The notes beneath the pieces are model-generated. The model worked only from the letters and a program-made list of their open reading frames with translations. It searched no databases and was not told the origin of the DNA. Source: Sphingomonas faeni (GTDB lineage: Bacteria > Pseudomonadota > Alphaproteobacteria > Sphingomonadales > Sphingomonadaceae). Taken from it: a DNA stretch of 64,000 nt. The DNA is taken from assembly GCF_023195535.1 (NCBI RefSeq), contig NZ_JALPNF010000001.1, positions 682,001 to 746,000 of the forward strand. Direction: 5' to 3'. Position 1 is the stretch's first letter, and each line of letters begins with the position of its first letter. The position numbers and the translations under genes are program-made. Of the stretch, positions 35,619-45,222 are shown in pieces.

Positions 35619-36761
35619 CTAAACCCGATCCACAACCCCACCAGCCATCGCCACCGGAACCCCAGTCGTCCCCGGAAAACTGATCGCCAGCCCCTTCAGC
35701 GTCCGAACCGCCATATACGCGAACCCCTCGGCCTCCAGCGCATCGCCGTTCCACCCGAGCACATCCGTCGGCTCCACCCTCAGCCCGGTCCGCGCGGCAA
35801 TCATCGCCAGCATCGTCGGATTATGCCGACCACCCCCCGCCACCAGCAACCGAACCGGTCGAGCCGGCAAATGCCGCAAAGCCTCCGTCACCGTCGCGGC
35901 CGTAAACGCGGTCAGCGTCGCCGCCCCATCCGCAGCCGATAACCCCCGCGCCGGCTGGATCGTGAAATCATTCCGATCGAGCGACTTAGGCGGCGGCGCG
36001 TCGAAGAACGGATGATCGAGCATAGCCGTCAACACGGTCTCATCCACACGCCCGGACGCCGCCAGCGCCCCCCCGGCATCGTACCGCGCGCCAGTCTCCG
36101 CCTCGACCCAGCTATCGATCAACCCGTTCGCCGGCCCGGTATCGAACGCTACCAGCCCTTCGCGATCGGAAACCTGCGCCCGCTCCGGCAACATTTCGCG
36201 TGAATCATGCATGTCGCGCCCGCCGGGAATAAAGGTGATGTTCCCCACCCCACCAAGGTTCAGCACCGCGACCGGCCCCTCAAGCCCCGCCGCCAACGCC
36301 GCATGATACACCGGCAGCAACGGCGCGCCCTGCCCGCCCGCCGCGACATCCGCCGACCGAAAATCCGATACCGTCGTAATCCCGGTAGCCCGCGCAACCG
36401 CAGCCCCATCGCCGATCTGCCACGTCCAGCGCCGATCCGGCCGATGCGCGATCGTCTGCCCGTGAAGGCCGATCACATCCACGTCCGCCGCCGCAACGCC
36501 CGCATCCGCCAGCAACTTATGCACCGCAAACACATGCGCGCGCGTGATCAGCTCCCCAGCAGCAACGACCGGCGGACTCGCGCGCGGCTTGTCGAACGTC
36601 AGCGCCATCCGCGTTGCCTCCGCCAATTCCGCCCGCGCCGCGTCCGAATACGGCTCGCCGCGAAACGCGATCGGCCGCACGAACGCCTCGCCATCGGTCT
36701 CGATCAGCGCCGCGTCGATCCCGTCGAGCGACGTTCCCGACATCAATCCAATCGCCAGCAT
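35619..36761 (-). CDS. anmK: Anhydro-N-acetylmuramic acid kinase
   Basis: AnmK cleaves and phosphorylates 1,6-anhydroMurNAc to MurNAc-6-phosphate in peptidoglycan recycling. The 380-residue protein starts MLAIGLMSGTSLDGIDAAL (ATP-binding MSGTS), and shows VIGLHGQTIAHRP, NLGGVGNITFIP and FDTGPAN, all family signatures. The start with AAGGA seven bases upstream was preferred over an ATG 11 codons earlier. With amgK and murU at the other end of the window it suggests salvage of MurNAc. It is divergent from rimO. Confidence 0.96.
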   Translation of the reverse strand: MLAIGLMSGTSLDGIDAALIETDGEAFVRPIAFRGEPYSDAARAELAEATRMALTFDKPRASPPVVAAGELITRAHVFAVHKLLADAGVAAADVDVIGLHGQTIAHRPDRRWTWQIGDGAAVARATGITTVSDFRSADVAAGGQGAPLLPVYHAALAAGLEGPVAVLNLGGVGNITFIPGGRDMHDSREMLPERAQVSDREGLVAFDTGPANGLIDSWVEAETGARYDAGGALAASGRVDETVLTAMLDHPFFDAPPPKSLDRNDFTIQPARGLSAADGAATLTAFTAATVTEALRHLPARPVRLLVAGGGRHNPTMLAMIAARTGLRVEPTDVLGWNGDALEAEGFAYMAVRTLKGLAISFPGTTGVPVAMAGGVVDRV

Positions 36762-36855
36762 ATCGGTTCCTTCCCGCGCAATCTCCTCACCCATGCCGGA
36801 TGCATTTTCCGCCGCCTAGAAAAAACCGAACTTTGCGCCTATGTGCGCAGGCTTC

Positions 36856-38208
36856 ATGACAACATTACTTCCCTCCCCGCCGAAGATCGGCATGGTCTCG
36901 CTTGGCTGTCCCAAGAACCTCGTCGATAGCGAGCGGATCCTCACCCAGCTCCGCGGCGACGGCTATCAGATGTCGCCGGATTATGCCGGCGCCGATATCG
37001 TCCTCGTCAACACCTGCGGTTTCCTCGATTCCGCCAAGGAGGAGAGCCTAGAAGCGATCGGCGAGGCGATCGCCGAGAACGGCCGAGTCATCGTCACCGG
37101 CTGCATGGGCAAGGAAGCCGACGCGATCCGCGCACGCTTCCCGCAGGTGCTCGCGATCACCGGCGCGCACGAATATGAGCAGGTCGTCGGCGCGGTCCAC
37201 GAAGCCGCGCCGATGCCGCCGTCGGCGTTCCTCAACCTGATCCCCGACGCCGGCCTCAAGCTGACCCCGCGCCACTACAGCTATCTGAAGATTTCCGAGG
37301 GCTGCAACCACCGCTGCTCGTTCTGCATCATCCCGAGCCTGCGCGGCGACCTCGTCAGCCGCCGCCCCGACGCGATCCTCCGCGAGGCGGAGAAGCTGGT
37401 CGAAGCCGGCACCAAGGAACTGCTGGTCATCAGCCAGGACACGTCTGCGTACGGCGTCGACCTGCGCCACGCCAGCTGGCCGGTGAAGACCGGCGGCCCG
37501 ATGTCGCGCGGCGAGGCTCGCGAGGTCCGCGCGCACATGACCGACCTGTCGCGCGAACTCGGCAAGATCGCGCCGTGGGTCCGCCTGCACTACGTCTACC
37601 CGTATCCGCACGTCGACCACGTCATCCCGCTGATGGCGGAGGGCCTCGTGCTGCCGTATCTCGACATCCCGTTCCAGCATGCCGCGCCGTCGGTGCTGCG
37701 CCGGATGAAGCGCCCCGGCAACGATGCCAAGGTGCTCCAGCGCATCCATAACTGGCGGACGATCGCGCCGGACATCACGATCCGCTCGACCTTCGTCGTC
37801 GGCTTCCCCGGCGAGACCGAGGAGGATTTCCAGTATCTGCTGGATTGGCTCGACGAAGCGCAACTCGACCGCGTCGGCGCGTTCCGCTTCGAACCGGTCG
37901 AAGGCGCAGCGGCAAACGCGCTGCCCGACCATGTGCCCGAGGAGCTCAAGGAAGAGCGCTATGCCCGCATCATGGAAAAGACCGCGGCGATCTCCGCGGC
38001 CAAGTTGCAGGCGAAGATCGGGCGCACGCTCGACGTAATCATCGATGCGGTGGACGAAGAAGGCGCCACCGGCCGTTCGAAGGCTGATGCGCCTGAGATC
38101 GACGGCGAAGTATTCCTCCGCGATGCCGGCCACTTGACCGTCGGCGATATCGTGCCGGTAACGATCGAAGACGCGGACGAGCACGACCTATACGGCGTGC
38201 CAGTTTAG
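36856..38208 (+). CDS. rimO: Ribosomal protein S12 methylthiotransferase RimO
   Basis: Radical SAM enzyme that adds a methylthio group to the conserved Asp of ribosomal protein S12. The 450-residue protein has the N-terminal UPF0004 domain ([35 protein letters not shown]), the radical SAM cluster CNHRCSFC (Cys150, Cys154, Cys157) and a C-terminal TRAM domain. An ATG five codons upstream is in frame; the chosen one has AGG at better spacing. Full length; stands alone between anmK and a repeat. Confidence 0.97.
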   Translation: MTTLLPSPPKIGMVSLGCPKNLVDSERILTQLRGDGYQMSPDYAGADIVLVNTCGFLDSAKEESLEAIGEAIAENGRVIVTGCMGKEADAIRARFPQVLAITGAHEYEQVVGAVHEAAPMPPSAFLNLIPDAGLKLTPRHYSYLKISEGCNHRCSFCIIPSLRGDLVSRRPDAILREAEKLVEAGTKELLVISQDTSAYGVDLRHASWPVKTGGPMSRGEAREVRAHMTDLSRELGKIAPWVRLHYVYPYPHVDHVIPLMAEGLVLPYLDIPFQHAAPSVLRRMKRPGNDAKVLQRIHNWRTIAPDITIRSTFVVGFPGETEEDFQYLLDWLDEAQLDRVGAFRFEPVEGAAANALPDHVPEELKEERYARIMEKTAAISAAKLQAKIGRTLDVIIDAVDEEGATGRSKADAPEIDGEVFLRDAGHLTVGDIVPVTIEDADEHDLYGVPV

Positions 38209-38218
38209 GCCCCCTACT

Positions 38219-38297
38219 GTTCCCCCGCGAAAGCGGGGGTCCAGGAGCCAAAAGCGCCATCGCCCGTAATCCTGGACTCCCGCCTTCGCGGGAGAAC
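38219..38297. repeat. Intergenic palindromic repeat (GTTCCCCCGCGAAAG family)
   Basis: Arms GTTCCCCCGCGAAAGCGGGG and CTCCCGCCTTCGCGGGAGAAC with inner GTCCAGGA and TCCTGGAC. It lies between the convergent rimO and the small membrane protein gene, where it could act as a two-way transcription end. Confidence 0.8.
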
Positions 38298-38316
38298 GGC
38301 TAAGGTCGCGGGCTCG

Positions 38317-38463
38317 TCAGACGACGCTGCGGCCGGTGAACAGCTTCACCAGCACGACGATGACCGCGATCACCAGCAGGATATGGATCAGCCCGCCCGC
38401 GACGTGGAAGGCAAAGCCCGCCAGCCACAAGATGAGCAGGATGACGGCGATGGTGTACAACAT
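38317..38463 (-). CDS. Lmo0937-family small membrane protein
   Basis: A 48-residue inner-membrane protein, MLYTIAVILLILWLAGFAFH followed by VAGGLIHILLVIAVIVVLVKLF, i.e. two hydrophobic helices joined by a short turn. It matches the widespread lmo0937 family, whose function is not established but which is often stress-related. The start has AAGGGG eight bases upstream; a longer frame to 38565 would add non-conserved residues across the promoter. A near-consensus EcfG-type promoter sits 44 bases upstream. Confidence 0.9.
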   Translation of the reverse strand: MLYTIAVILLILWLAGFAFHVAGGLIHILLVIAVIVVLVKLFTGRSVV

Positions 38464-38506
38464 TGTTCGGTCCCCTTGAGAGTATCGGCCTCCCGGTACG
38501 GGGTGA

Positions 38507-38532
38507 AACGTGGCTGAAACGCGCCCTGTTCC
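38507..38532 (-). promoter_or_regulatory. EcfG-type general stress promoter
   Basis: On the minus strand GGAAC (38528-38532), 17 bases, then CGTT (38507-38510): a full match to the alphaproteobacterial sigma-EcfG consensus. It points to the small membrane protein whose ATG is about 44 bases downstream. Confidence 0.8.
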
Positions 38533-38625
38533 GTCAACATTTCTGTCGCATTCTAACCCGTTCAATCGCCACGGAATAAAAATCGCGACGTTGCGCGCGT
38601 CGGTCGGTTCTGCTTCGTTGCGCGC

Positions 38626-40017
38626 ATGATCCTCCGCCTTCTCGCCGTCGCCGCTCTCCTGCCGGCCCCCGCCATCGCGCAGTCGCTCACCCCCGCCGAA
38701 ACCGCGCAGATCGACACGCTGGTGACGGGCGCGCTCGGCGATACCGGCGTGCCCTCAGCCTCGATCGCGGTCGTCCGTGGCGGCCGGATCGTGTTCGCCA
38801 AGGCCTACGGCAAACCCTCCGAGGCGATCGCCGTCGCCGACCCGAAACTCCCCTACCAGATCGCCTCGATCTCGAAGCAGTTCACCGCCGCCGCGATCCT
38901 GCTGCTCGAGGACGAAGACAAGCTGTCGCTCGACGACACCGTCGCCAAATACATCCCCGGCATCACCGGCGGCGACCGCATCACGATCCGCCAGCTGCTC
39001 AGCCACACCTCGGGCCTGCAGGATTATTGGCCGCAGGATTACAGTTTCGCCGCGATGGCCAAGCCCGTCACGCCGCAACAGATCGTCGATCGCTGGGCGA
39101 AGAAGCCGCTCGATTTCCAGCCCGGCACGCAGTGGCAATATTCCAACACGGGCTATGTCGTCGCCGGCCTGATCGTCGAAAAGGTCGCCAACCAACCCCT
39201 CCTGTCCTTCCTCCAACAACGCATCTTCAAGCCGCTCGACATCCGCGCGCTCGATCAGGACAAGGCGATCGGCAAGGCCTTCCCCCAAGGCTATGGCCGC
39301 TTCGCGCTAGGCCCGGTCCGCCCCGAGACGCCCAGCGCGGATGGCTGGCTCTACGCCGCCGGCGAACTCTCGATGAGCGCGGAAGACCTCGCCAAATGGG
39401 ATGTCGCACGCCTCAACCGCACCACGCTGCCGACCGACGACTGGGCCGCACAAGAAACCCCGGTCAAGCTCGCCGACGGCAGCAGCAACGGCTACGGCCT
39501 CGGCGTCTTCACCGGCAGCGCGAACGGCCGCCGCTATGTCGAGCACAGCGGCGAAGCGGTCGGCTTCCTGTCCGAGAACACCGTCTATCCCGACGACAAG
39601 GCGGCCATCGTCGTCCTTACCAACAGCTGGTTCAGCGACGCGACCGGCCGCATCGCCACCGGCGTCGCCAAGATCGTCCTGCCGCCCGCCGCCGCCAGCA
39701 CCGAAGACACCGCCGCCCTCGCCCGAGCCCGCGCCGTCTACGACCAGCTCCGCACCGGCACGCTCGACCGCAAGGGCCTGACCGAAGACGCGAACTATTA
39801 CTTCAAGCCGGTCGCGCTCGCCGACTACAAGACCAGCCTCGGCGCGCTCGGCGAACCCACCGCGTTCGCACAAACCGGCAAGACCCGCTTGCGCGGCGGC
39901 TTCGTCAACCGCACCTACCGCATCACCTATCCCGACCGCACGCTCTCGCTCAGCACCTATGCAGAGCAGGGATCTAGCGGCCGGTACGAACAACTCCTAG
40001 TGGCGCCTGCTCAATGA
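38626..40017 (+). CDS. Serine hydrolase, beta-lactamase family
   Basis: Exported serine hydrolase of 463 residues in the class C beta-lactamase/esterase/DD-peptidase family. A signal peptide ends near PAPAIAQS. The motifs are S81-I-S-K84 (SxxK), Y172-S-N (YxN) and VEHSGEAVGF in place of KTG. The C-terminal 120 residues form an extra domain. It may be an esterase, a D-aminopeptidase or a peptidase acting on peptidoglycan; it is not necessarily a resistance enzyme. Its stop overlaps the next start in ATGA, so it is coupled to the M17 peptidase gene. Confidence 0.92.
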   Translation: MILRLLAVAALLPAPAIAQSLTPAETAQIDTLVTGALGDTGVPSASIAVVRGGRIVFAKAYGKPSEAIAVADPKLPYQIASISKQFTAAAILLLEDEDKLSLDDTVAKYIPGITGGDRITIRQLLSHTSGLQDYWPQDYSFAAMAKPVTPQQIVDRWAKKPLDFQPGTQWQYSNTGYVVAGLIVEKVANQPLLSFLQQRIFKPLDIRALDQDKAIGKAFPQGYGRFALGPVRPETPSADGWLYAAGELSMSAEDLAKWDVARLNRTTLPTDDWAAQETPVKLADGSSNGYGLGVFTGSANGRRYVEHSGEAVGFLSENTVYPDDKAAIVVLTNSWFSDATGRIATGVAKIVLPPAAASTEDTAALARARAVYDQLRTGTLDRKGLTEDANYYFKPVALADYKTSLGALGEPTAFAQTGKTRLRGGFVNRTYRITYPDRTLSLSTYAEQGSSGRYEQLLVAPAQ

Positions 40018-41396
40018 CCGACTTCGCTTCGATGCTCCAACCCGACCGCGGCCAGCCCGCACGAACGATCCACGTCGTCCACCCCGACGCGTATGAGAGC
40101 TGGCTCGCCAAGCAGTCGCAGCGCATCCGCACGACGATTGCCGCGCATCGCGTGACCGGCAAACCGGGCGACCGCGCCGTGCTGCCCGGCGACGCAGCCG
40201 ACGACTGGTCGATGCTGCTGGTCTGCAATGAAGCGGTGACCTCGCCCTGGCGGATCGCTTCGCTCGGCGCCTCGCTCCCCGCTGGAACGTATCGTCTCGC
40301 CGAAGGCCCAGTCGGCGCAGCCGGGCTTGGGTGGATGCTCGCCCAGCACCAGTTCACCCGCTACGTGAAGCCCGACACGACCGGTGCGCGCATACTCCTG
40401 ACCGCCGACGCCGCGCATATCGACAAGACGGTGCGCCTTGCCGAAGCCACCGCGCTCGTCCGCGATCTCGTCAACACCGGCGCGTCCGACATGGGCCCTG
40501 CCGATCTCGAAGCCGCCGCGGAAGCGCTCGCCCAGCACCATGGCGCGACCGTCACGACCACCCGCGGCGATGCACTGGCGACCGGCTACCCGATGATCCA
40601 CGCGGTCGGACAAGCCGCGAGCAAGGACCGCGCGCCGCGGCTGATCGAACTCGAATGGGGCGACCCGTCGCATCCCCGTATCGCGCTGGTCGGCAAGGGC
40701 GTCACCTTCGACACCGGCGGGCTCGACATCAAGCCGTCCGCGGGCATGCGGCTGATGAAGAAGGACATGGGTGGCGCGGCGCACGCGCTGGCGCTGGCAA
40801 GCCTCGTTATGGCGGCCAAGCTCCCGGTCCGCCTCCACCTGCTGATCCCCGCGGTCGAGAACTCCATCGCGGGCAACGCCTTCCGCCCCGGCGACGTGCT
40901 CGCCACGCGCAAGGGCCTGACGGTCGAGAACACCAATACTGATGCCGAAGGGCGCCTCGTGCTAGGCGATGCGCTGACCAAGGCGGGCGAGAGCAACCCG
41001 GACCTGATCCTCGACTTCGCAACGCTGACCGGCGCGGCCCGCGTCGCGCTCGGTCCCGACCTGCCACCGCTGTTCACCGACGACGAAACGCTCGCCGCCG
41101 ACCTACTCGCGGCAGGCGTCGCGGAGGGCGACCAGATGTGGCGCCTGCCGCTCTGGAACGGCTATGACGAGATGCTGAAGTCGGACGTGGCGGACATGGT
41201 CAACGCGCCAGATGGCGGCTTTGCCGGCGCGGTCACCGCCGCGCTGTTCCTGCGCCGGTTCGTGGCGAAGGGCACGCCTTGGGCGCATCTCGACGTGTTC
41301 GCGTGGCGGCCGTCGGCGAAACCGGGGCGGCCGAAGGGCGGCGAGGCCTATGCCCTCCGCGCGGCCTTCGCGATGTTGGCGAAGCGGTACACCTAG
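40014..41396 (+). CDS. Leucyl aminopeptidase family (M17) protein
   Basis: Cytoplasmic two-metal aminopeptidase of 460 residues. The C-terminal catalytic domain shows LVGKGVTFDTGGLDIKPSAGMRLMKKDMGGAA and NTDAEGRLVLGDAL, the M17 signatures that hold metal-binding Lys, Asp and Glu. The N-terminal half is short and divergent, as in the PepB-like group. It overlaps the preceding serine hydrolase by four bases (ATGA), which suggests that both take part in peptide turnover. Confidence 0.95.
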   Translation: MTDFASMLQPDRGQPARTIHVVHPDAYESWLAKQSQRIRTTIAAHRVTGKPGDRAVLPGDAADDWSMLLVCNEAVTSPWRIASLGASLPAGTYRLAEGPVGAAGLGWMLAQHQFTRYVKPDTTGARILLTADAAHIDKTVRLAEATALVRDLVNTGASDMGPADLEAAAEALAQHHGATVTTTRGDALATGYPMIHAVGQAASKDRAPRLIELEWGDPSHPRIALVGKGVTFDTGGLDIKPSAGMRLMKKDMGGAAHALALASLVMAAKLPVRLHLLIPAVENSIAGNAFRPGDVLATRKGLTVENTNTDAEGRLVLGDALTKAGESNPDLILDFATLTGAARVALGPDLPPLFTDDETLAADLLAAGVAEGDQMWRLPLWNGYDEMLKSDVADMVNAPDGGFAGAVTAALFLRRFVAKGTPWAHLDVFAWRPSAKPGRPKGGEAYALRAAFAMLAKRYT

Positions 41397-41398
41397 CG

Positions 41399-41475
41399 GT
41401 TCCCCCGCGGAGGCGGGGGGCCAGGGTTAGAACGCTATCCTGTGAGATCCTGGGCCCCCGCATTCGCGGGGGAAC
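41399..41475. repeat. Intergenic palindromic repeat (GTTCCCCCGCGGAGG family)
   Basis: Arms GTTCCCCCGCGGAGGCGGGG and CCCCCGCATTCGCGGGGGAAC, with inner CCAGG and CCTGG. It separates the convergent M17 peptidase and TPR-like genes. Confidence 0.8.
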
Positions 41476-41507
41476 AGGGTATTTTACCGAGATCCGAGCA
41501 GGACCAT

Positions 41508-42206
41508 CTAACTCGTTGCAAACTGCCCGAACGGCAGCAATTTATCTGCCAGCGTCTTCGTCGCAGTCGCATCGCCAGCGCGCAGCGGCACCAGCACCGC
41601 CATCGCCGCTTTCCGCACATACCCGTCGATCGCGCTCGGCGTCGGCGCCTTGCTCGCCGTCTCCAACAGCGCACGCCCCCGCGCATCGTTCGGATCCAAC
41701 TCCAGGCGCAACAACCCCGCCAACCCGGCGAACATCGCGCGATTGCCGCCCAGCGCGACGGAGCGGTCCAGCGCCTCGAACCCGGTCGCCTTCTGCGCCC
41801 CCGCAACCGCACGCCCGACGAACCGCCCGAGCTTCGCGATCACCCCGACATGCCACGCACCCAGCGCCGCCTGCGCCTCGGCATTCCGCGGATACCGCGT
41901 CACCAGCGCCTCGTACTGCTTCCTTGCGGCGATCGCCTGCCCGCGATTGCCGAGCAGCTTCGCGCGATAGCCGTTCGCCATCGCCTGCATGATCGCCGCC
42001 TCCTGGTCGTTCGGCGAGCGGCTCAACGCCTGCCCCGCGACCGCCGCCGCCTTGTCGATCCGCGCCAGCGCAACGCCTCGGTCACGATCGACGAACCCGG
42101 CCTGGGTCAGCAATTCGCGTGGCGTTTCCGCCCGAATGGGGGTCGCGCATACCACCGCACTGGTCGCGATCGAGGCACCTATGCATCCGACAAACCATCT
42201 GGCCAT
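41508..42206 (-). CDS. Exported TPR-like hypothetical protein
   Basis: Unrecognised 232-residue protein with a signal peptide (MARWFVGCIGASIATSAVVCATPIRA) and helical repeats that look like tetratricopeptide motifs (KQYEALVTRYPRNAEAQAALGAWHVGVIAKLG; ALDRSVALGGNRAMFAGLAGLLRLELDP). TPR proteins usually serve as binding scaffolds; partners are unknown. Convergent with the M17 peptidase gene. The 125-base gap to tpiA contains a 9-bp inverted repeat (ACCGACGAT with ATCGTCGGT) but no obvious promoter. Confidence 0.82.
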   Translation of the reverse strand: MARWFVGCIGASIATSAVVCATPIRAETPRELLTQAGFVDRDRGVALARIDKAAAVAGQALSRSPNDQEAAIMQAMANGYRAKLLGNRGQAIAARKQYEALVTRYPRNAEAQAALGAWHVGVIAKLGRFVGRAVAGAQKATGFEALDRSVALGGNRAMFAGLAGLLRLELDPNDARGRALLETASKAPTPSAIDGYVRKAAMAVLVPLRAGDATATKTLADKLLPFGQFATS

Positions 42207-42331
42207 ATCAACCCTCGCACGAAAGCCGCTTTACGCCGACCGACGATCATCTCGTCGAATCGTCGGTTAACCTTAAGAGTATAGGGTTTATCGGGACTTA
42301 ACGCTGTTCCTCGCCCGCATTCACAGCCTTG

Positions 42332-43075
42332 TCACAGCGAAGCCGCCGCCTCGATGATCGGGACGAACTTCGCCGCGGTCAGGCTGGCACCACCCACCAG
42401 CGCCCCGTCGACGTTGGGTGTGTCGAGAATCGATGCCGCGTTCGCGCCCGTCACCGACCCACCGTACAAGATCCGTACCCCCGCCGCGGCATCGCCGATC
42501 AGCATCCGCAACTTGGCGCGCGCGATGGCGTGGATGGCCGCGATCTCGTCGAGCGTCGGCGTGCGTCCCGTCCCGATCGCCCAGCGCGGCTCGTACGCCA
42601 GCGTGAACCAGCTCCCGTCCGCATTGTCCGGCACCGACTTCTCGATCTGCGCCTGCACCACGCGCTCGGCACGATCCGCGTCGCGCTCGGCCTCGGTCTC
42701 GCCGCAGCACAGGATCACGTGAAGTCCCTGCCGCCGCGCCGCCGCCGCCTTCGCCCAGGCATCGTGGCTCGTCTCGTGCTGGTCCGCGCGCCGCTCGGAA
42801 TGGCCGACGATCGTGAACGACGCGCCGACCTCCTTCACCATCGCCGCCGAGACGCAACCGGTATGCGCGCCCGAATCCGCCTCGTGGACGTCCTCCGCAC
42901 CGATCGCGAGGCCCGGCACGCGCTCCGACGCCGCCGCGATCAGCGTGAACGGCACCGCGACCGACACGTCGACACCGGGTGCGGCGCTGGCCGCCGCAGC
43001 AATCGCATCGAGCTCTACGAGCATTGCCCGCGACCCGTTCATCTTCCAGTTTCCTGCTACCAGCTTGCGCCGCAT
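42332..43075 (-). CDS. tpiA: Triosephosphate isomerase
   Basis: Interconverts dihydroxyacetone phosphate and glyceraldehyde 3-phosphate. The 247-residue protein begins MRRKLVAGNWKMNG (Lys11), with His92 in IVGHSERR and the general base Glu162 in AYEPRWAIGTG, and ends with LVGGASL for phosphate binding. The start has GGGGAA six bases upstream; the longer frame would run into the promoter shared with ppiD. Divergent from ppiD, as in many alphaproteobacteria. Confidence 0.98.
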   Translation of the reverse strand: MRRKLVAGNWKMNGSRAMLVELDAIAAAASAAPGVDVSVAVPFTLIAAASERVPGLAIGAEDVHEADSGAHTGCVSAAMVKEVGASFTIVGHSERRADQHETSHDAWAKAAAARRQGLHVILCCGETEAERDADRAERVVQAQIEKSVPDNADGSWFTLAYEPRWAIGTGRTPTLDEIAAIHAIARAKLRMLIGDAAAGVRILYGGSVTGANAASILDTPNVDGALVGGASLTAAKFVPIIEAAASL

Positions 43076-43259
43076 CGCTATTTCCCCAAGCATTTTGCCC
43101 AGCGATAGCGCCGCCCCCGGCTCGTACAACCCCTGCACATCCCCCGAATGGCCCAGCACGGGCCGACCCGAGCCCGCACGACCTTGAAGCGCCCGACTTG
43201 AAGAGCCGCCCTCGCCCCCGTAAAGCATCCGCGTTCACATCCCTGTCGATCGGCTGTCC

Positions 43260-45215
43260 ATGCTCGCTTTCTTTCGCCGCCTTACCCATTCGAAGGTCGG
43301 CGTGGTCATCACCTTCATCGTGCTTGGCGTCATCGCGCTCGCGTTCGCGGCCGGCGACATCACGGGCTTGAGCTCGATGACCGGTGGCGCAGGGATCACC
43401 GGCGGCGACGTCGCGAAGGTCGGCAAGGCCGAGGTCACCGAGAACGAGCTGAAGACGCAGGTTCAGACCCAGCTCGAAGGTTTCCGCCAGGAACAGCCGA
43501 CGCTCGACATGGCGACCTTTATCAATCAGGGCGGCTTCGAAGGGACACTCGACCGGATTATCTCCAGCATGGCGCTCGAACAGTTCGGCCGTGCGCAGGG
43601 CATGGTCGTCAGCAAGCGCGCGATCGACGGCCAGATCGCCAGCATCCCCGCGCTGCAGGGCCCGACCGGCAAGTTCGACGAGAACCTCTACCGCCAGGTG
43701 CTCGCGCAGCGGAAGCTGACCGACGCGCAGATCCGCAGCGACATCGTCCGCGACACCTACGCGCAGCAGCTGACGATCCCGAGCACCGGTGCGACCCAGG
43801 TCGCCAGCCAACTCGCGCTCCCTTACGCCTCGCTGCTCCTCGAAAAGCGCACCGGCACGATCGGCTTCATTCCCGCCGCGGTCGTCCCCGCCGGCCCCGC
43901 GCCGAGCGACGCCGACCTCGCCACCTTTTACAAGCGCAACGTCGCACGCTACACCGTGCCCGAGCGCCGCATCGTCCGCTACGCGGTGATCTCGCCCGAT
44001 CAAGTCAAGGCGCAAGCCGTCCCGACCGATGCCGAGATCGCCCAGACCTATCAGCAGGATCGCGCCCGTTATGCAGCGACCGAAAAGCGCACGATCACGC
44101 AGGTCGTCGTCGCCGATCAGGCCGGCGCCAACGCGATCGCCGCCAAGGTGAAGGCCGCCACCAGCCTCGCCGATGCCGCGCGCGCCGCGGGTCTCGAAGC
44201 CTCGACCCAGGCCGGGGTCGAGAAGGCCGCCTATGCCGGCACGACGTCCGCGCAGGTCGCCGACGCCGCCTTCGCCGCTGCCAGCGGTGCGGTGATCGGC
44301 CCGGTCCGTACGCCGCTCGGCTGGACCGTTGCGAAGATCGACAAGATCGAGAACGTCGCCGGTCGTTCGCTCGACCAGGTGCGCGGCGAGATCGCCGCCG
44401 CACTCGGCATCCGGAAGTCGGCCGAAGCGCTGTCGGCGATCCACGACAAGATCGACGATTCGCTCTCGGCCAACGCCACCTTCGACGAGGTGATCGCCGA
44501 CCAGAAGCTGAAGCCCGTCACAACGCCTGCGCTGATCGCCAATGGCATCAATCCCGACGACGCCGCCAGCAAGCCCGATCCGGCGATCGCGCCGCTCGTC
44601 GCCGCTGCGTTCCAGGCGGCCGAGGGCGATGGCCCGCAGCTCGTCCAGCTCGGCACCGATGGCGGGTTCGCCGTCGTCGCGCTCGGCCGGGTCGTTCCCG
44701 CCACCCCGCGTCCGCTGGCGCAGGTTCGCGCCGCCGTGCTGCGCGACGTGAGCGCCGACCGCGCGCGTCAGGCCGCGCGGAAAGTTGCTGCCGACGTGCT
44801 CGCACGGATCAACAAGGGCATGCCGATCGCGCAGTCGCTGGCGCAGACCAAGCTGCCGATCCCCGCACCGCGTCCGCTGACCGCGTCGCGTGCGCAGATC
44901 GCCGCCGATCCGCGCGGTGCGCCGCCTGCGCTCGCGCTGATGTTCAGCATGGCGCCGAACACCGCCAAGACGCTCGCCGCGCCCGACGACAGCGGCTGGT
45001 TCGTCATCAAGCTCGACAGCATCGCCAGCGGCAATGCGGCGGGCAACGATGCCGCGATCAAGGCCGCGCGCGCCAATATCGGCCGCTCGGTCGGTCGCGA
45101 ATATGTCGAACAGTTCGCCAAGGCGGTCCGTGCCGATGTCGGCGTGAAGACCGATTCGACCGCACTCGCCCGCACCCGCGCCGATCTGCTCGGCAACGGC
45201 GCCACCGGCAACTGA
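43260..45215 (+). CDS. ppiD: Periplasmic peptidyl-prolyl isomerase PpiD-like chaperone
   Basis: Membrane-anchored folding factor of 651 residues. One N-terminal transmembrane helix (VGVVITFIVLGVIALAFAAG) is followed by a SurA_N/SurA_N_3 chaperone region (about 35-200) and a parvulin-type domain around residues 260-365 (AQTYQQDRARYAATEKRTITQVVV ... GPVRTPLGWTVAKID). The parvulin domain may be inactive, as in E. coli PpiD. It assists exported proteins near the Sec exit. It is followed after seven bases by trpE and may be co-transcribed with it. Confidence 0.92.
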   Translation: MLAFFRRLTHSKVGVVITFIVLGVIALAFAAGDITGLSSMTGGAGITGGDVAKVGKAEVTENELKTQVQTQLEGFRQEQPTLDMATFINQGGFEGTLDRIISSMALEQFGRAQGMVVSKRAIDGQIASIPALQGPTGKFDENLYRQVLAQRKLTDAQIRSDIVRDTYAQQLTIPSTGATQVASQLALPYASLLLEKRTGTIGFIPAAVVPAGPAPSDADLATFYKRNVARYTVPERRIVRYAVISPDQVKAQAVPTDAEIAQTYQQDRARYAATEKRTITQVVVADQAGANAIAAKVKAATSLADAARAAGLEASTQAGVEKAAYAGTTSAQVADAAFAAASGAVIGPVRTPLGWTVAKIDKIENVAGRSLDQVRGEIAAALGIRKSAEALSAIHDKIDDSLSANATFDEVIADQKLKPVTTPALIANGINPDDAASKPDPAIAPLVAAAFQAAEGDGPQLVQLGTDGGFAVVALGRVVPATPRPLAQVRAAVLRDVSADRARQAARKVAADVLARINKGMPIAQSLAQTKLPIPAPRPLTASRAQIAADPRGAPPALALMFSMAPNTAKTLAAPDDSGWFVIKLDSIASGNAAGNDAAIKAARANIGRSVGREYVEQFAKAVRADVGVKTDSTALARTRADLLGNGATGN

Positions 45216-45222
45216 TCGTCGG

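Noticed and set aside
42235..42275. Inverted repeat ACCGACGAT/ATCGTCGGT as a tpiA terminator
   Set aside because: The loop is long and no T-run follows on the minus strand; left as an unexplained symmetry.
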